Shown: in pieces, positions 5,281-6,334 of the stretch
Position numbering within the stretch: the stretch's first letter is position 1
Layout of the letters: each line of letters begins with the position of its first letter
DNA from: Actinomycetota bacterium
GTDB taxonomy: Bacteria > Actinomycetota > Acidimicrobiia > Acidimicrobiales > AC-25
Direction of reading: 5' to 3'
DNA: 6,334 nt
Assembly: GCA_005888395.1 (NCBI GenBank)
Contig: VAXF01000215.1
Location: forward strand, 257 to 6,590
Notes under the pieces: generated by a model
Told to the model about the DNA's origin: nothing
The model's database searches: none
Seen by the model: the letters and a program-made list of their open reading frames with translations, nothing else
Made by a program: the position numbers and the translations under genes

Positions 5281-6334
5281 GTGCGCGCCCTCAAGGTCTC
5301 GATCGGGCGTCGGTCGAGCGGTCCCTCGGCCGTCCTGCTCCCGCCCGGCTGGCCGGCGCGCCTCAGCCCACTCGAGCTCGCCCTGGTCGACACGCCGACG
5401 CCCTTCCTGGCGCTCGACGTGCCCGGGATCTCCGCCGCATATCGCAGGTTGGACGCCGCCTTCCATGGCGAAGTCGAGGTCTGCTACGCGGTCAAGTGCA
5501 ACCCCGATCCGGTCGTCCTGCGCGCCCTGGCCCGTGACGGCGCCAACTTCGAGATCGCGTCAGCGGCGGAGCTGGAGCAGGTCATGGCGGCAGGCGGCGA
5601 TCCGCGGCAGGTCCTCTACAGCAACACGGTGAAGCCGGCCTCGCACGTCGCGGCCACGTATGCCGCAGGGGTTCGGCTGTTCGCGGCGGACAGCCAGGCC
5701 GAGGTGGCCAAGGTCGCCCGTCTCGCACCCGGCGCCGGCGTGTTCATCCGTGTCTCCGTCGACGACACGCACAGCCGGTTCCCGCTGTCGTCGAAGTTCG
5801 GCGCCCCGGTGGAGGATGCCCTGCGCCTGCTGCTGGCCGCCCGCGACCACGGCCTCACCCCGGCCGGCCTCACATTCCACGTCGGCTCCCAGTGCGTGGA
5901 GACGACGGCCTGGGCCAAGGCGATCACAGCCCTCGCGCCGCTGCTCGTGGAGCTCGACCGGCTCGGCATCGAGCTCGAGGTCCTCGACATCGGTGGTGGG
6001 TTCCCGGCCCGTTACGACTCGGTGGTGCCGCCCATCGAGGAGGTCGGTCGCCAGACCGTCGCCGCTCTCGCCCGTCTGCCCCACCGGCCTCGCCGCGTGG
6101 TGTGCGAGCCGGGCCGGGCGCTCGTGGCGGAGTCGGGCGTGATGGCGGCCACGATCATCGGGCGCGAGCAGCGGCGGGGGACCGAGTGGGTCCACCTCGA
6201 CGTCGGGGCCTACAACGGGCTCATGGAGTCGGCCCAGACGAAGGCGACGTGGGGCTTCCCCATGCTCACCTCCCGGCTGGGCACGGTCGGGCGCGAGATC
6301 CGGTGCACGGTGACCGGGCCCACCTGCGACGCCT
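5281..6334 (+). CDS. Ornithine (or lysine/ornithine) decarboxylase, fold type III PLP enzyme, 3' end cut by the window
   Basis: Converts ornithine to putrescine, the entry to polyamine synthesis, in the cytoplasm; related enzymes also accept lysine. The visible 351 residues contain the alanine-racemase-like barrel and the start of the C-terminal beta domain. Motifs in order: YAVKCN with the PLP lysine K72 (K69 of mouse enzyme), FEIASAAE (90-97), HVGSQ with H200 that stacks on PLP, the phosphate-binding DIGGGFP (236-242), CEPGR (275-279) whose E276 meets the pyridine nitrogen, and GPTCD (346-350) whose C349 is the active-site cysteine donated across the dimer. GPTCD favours ornithine over diaminopimelate decarboxylase, which has a CES-type motif. 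The LMES segment (314-317) puts Glu where eukaryotic ornithine decarboxylase has Asp332, as in bacterial lysine/ornithine enzymes, so substrate range is open. The N-terminus (first 38 residues) is not conserved. The product lacks only perhaps 40-60 residues at the right edge. GTG 5281 is set by the GGAGG site. Confidence 0.93.
   Translation, partial: MRALKVSIGRRSSGPSAVLLPPGWPARLSPLELALVDTPTPFLALDVPGISAAYRRLDAAFHGEVEVCYAVKCNPDPVVLRALARDGANFEIASAAELEQVMAAGGDPRQVLYSNTVKPASHVAATYAAGVRLFAADSQAEVAKVARLAPGAGVFIRVSVDDTHSRFPLSSKFGAPVEDALRLLLAARDHGLTPAGLTFHVGSQCVETTAWAKAITALAPLLVELDRLGIELEVLDIGGGFPARYDSVVPPIEEVGRQTVAALARLPHRPRRVVCEPGRALVAESGVMAATIIGREQRRGTEWVHLDVGAYNGLMESAQTKATWGFPMLTSRLGTVGREIRCTVTGPTCDA

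Noticed and set aside
5560..6195. A 211-codon minus-strand open frame under the decarboxylase
   Set aside because: It is antisense to the PLP-enzyme motifs; there is no domain or ribosome site to support it.
1..6334. Defence island, CRISPR, phage or other novel multi-gene system
   Set aside because: All but one of the genes belong to familiar metabolic or signalling families, there are no repeat arrays or integrase/transposase genes, and composition is even across the window.

Overview
The window is very GC-rich (roughly 70% by eye), starts many genes with GTG, and reads like the chromosome of a high-GC actinobacterium. Protein style (NudC, a ten-helix GGDEF/EAL sensor, a fold-III ornithine decarboxylase) would suit Acidimicrobiia or a relative, but that placement is an impression and not a search result. 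No tRNA, rRNA, CRISPR array, insertion sequence or phage gene is visible.

Layout from left to right. (1) Minus strand, 1-872: a two-gene redox unit, a small ferredoxin (639-872) followed 38 nt later by the first 200 codons of a molybdopterin-dependent oxidoreductase that runs off the left edge. (2) A 109-nt divergent gap, then on the plus strand nudC (982-1809), a complete zinc-ribbon Nudix NAD(H) pyrophosphatase. (3) Minus strand, 5187 down to 1895, convergent with nudC: a large ten-helix membrane protein with PAS, GGDEF and EAL domains (cyclic di-GMP synthesis and breakdown), whose stop overlaps the GTG start of an unrecognised small membrane protein. (4) A 93-nt divergent gap, then on the plus strand a group IV (fold type III) ornithine or lysine/ornithine decarboxylase (5281 to the right edge, cut by the window), making polyamines.

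The most notable anomaly is in the GGDEF-EAL gene. Right after the catalytic GQG of the EAL domain the frame shifts: the expected five residues ending in R are missing, and the family-like tail (PLPAEDITALL...) continues in another reading frame to a stop at 2373. This looks like a deletion of about 14 nt at a GC hairpin, either a real mutation or a sequencing/assembly artefact. Apart from that the genes are familiar families. I found no convincing undescribed multi-gene system; the closest candidate is the coupled pair of cyclic di-GMP enzyme and small membrane protein.
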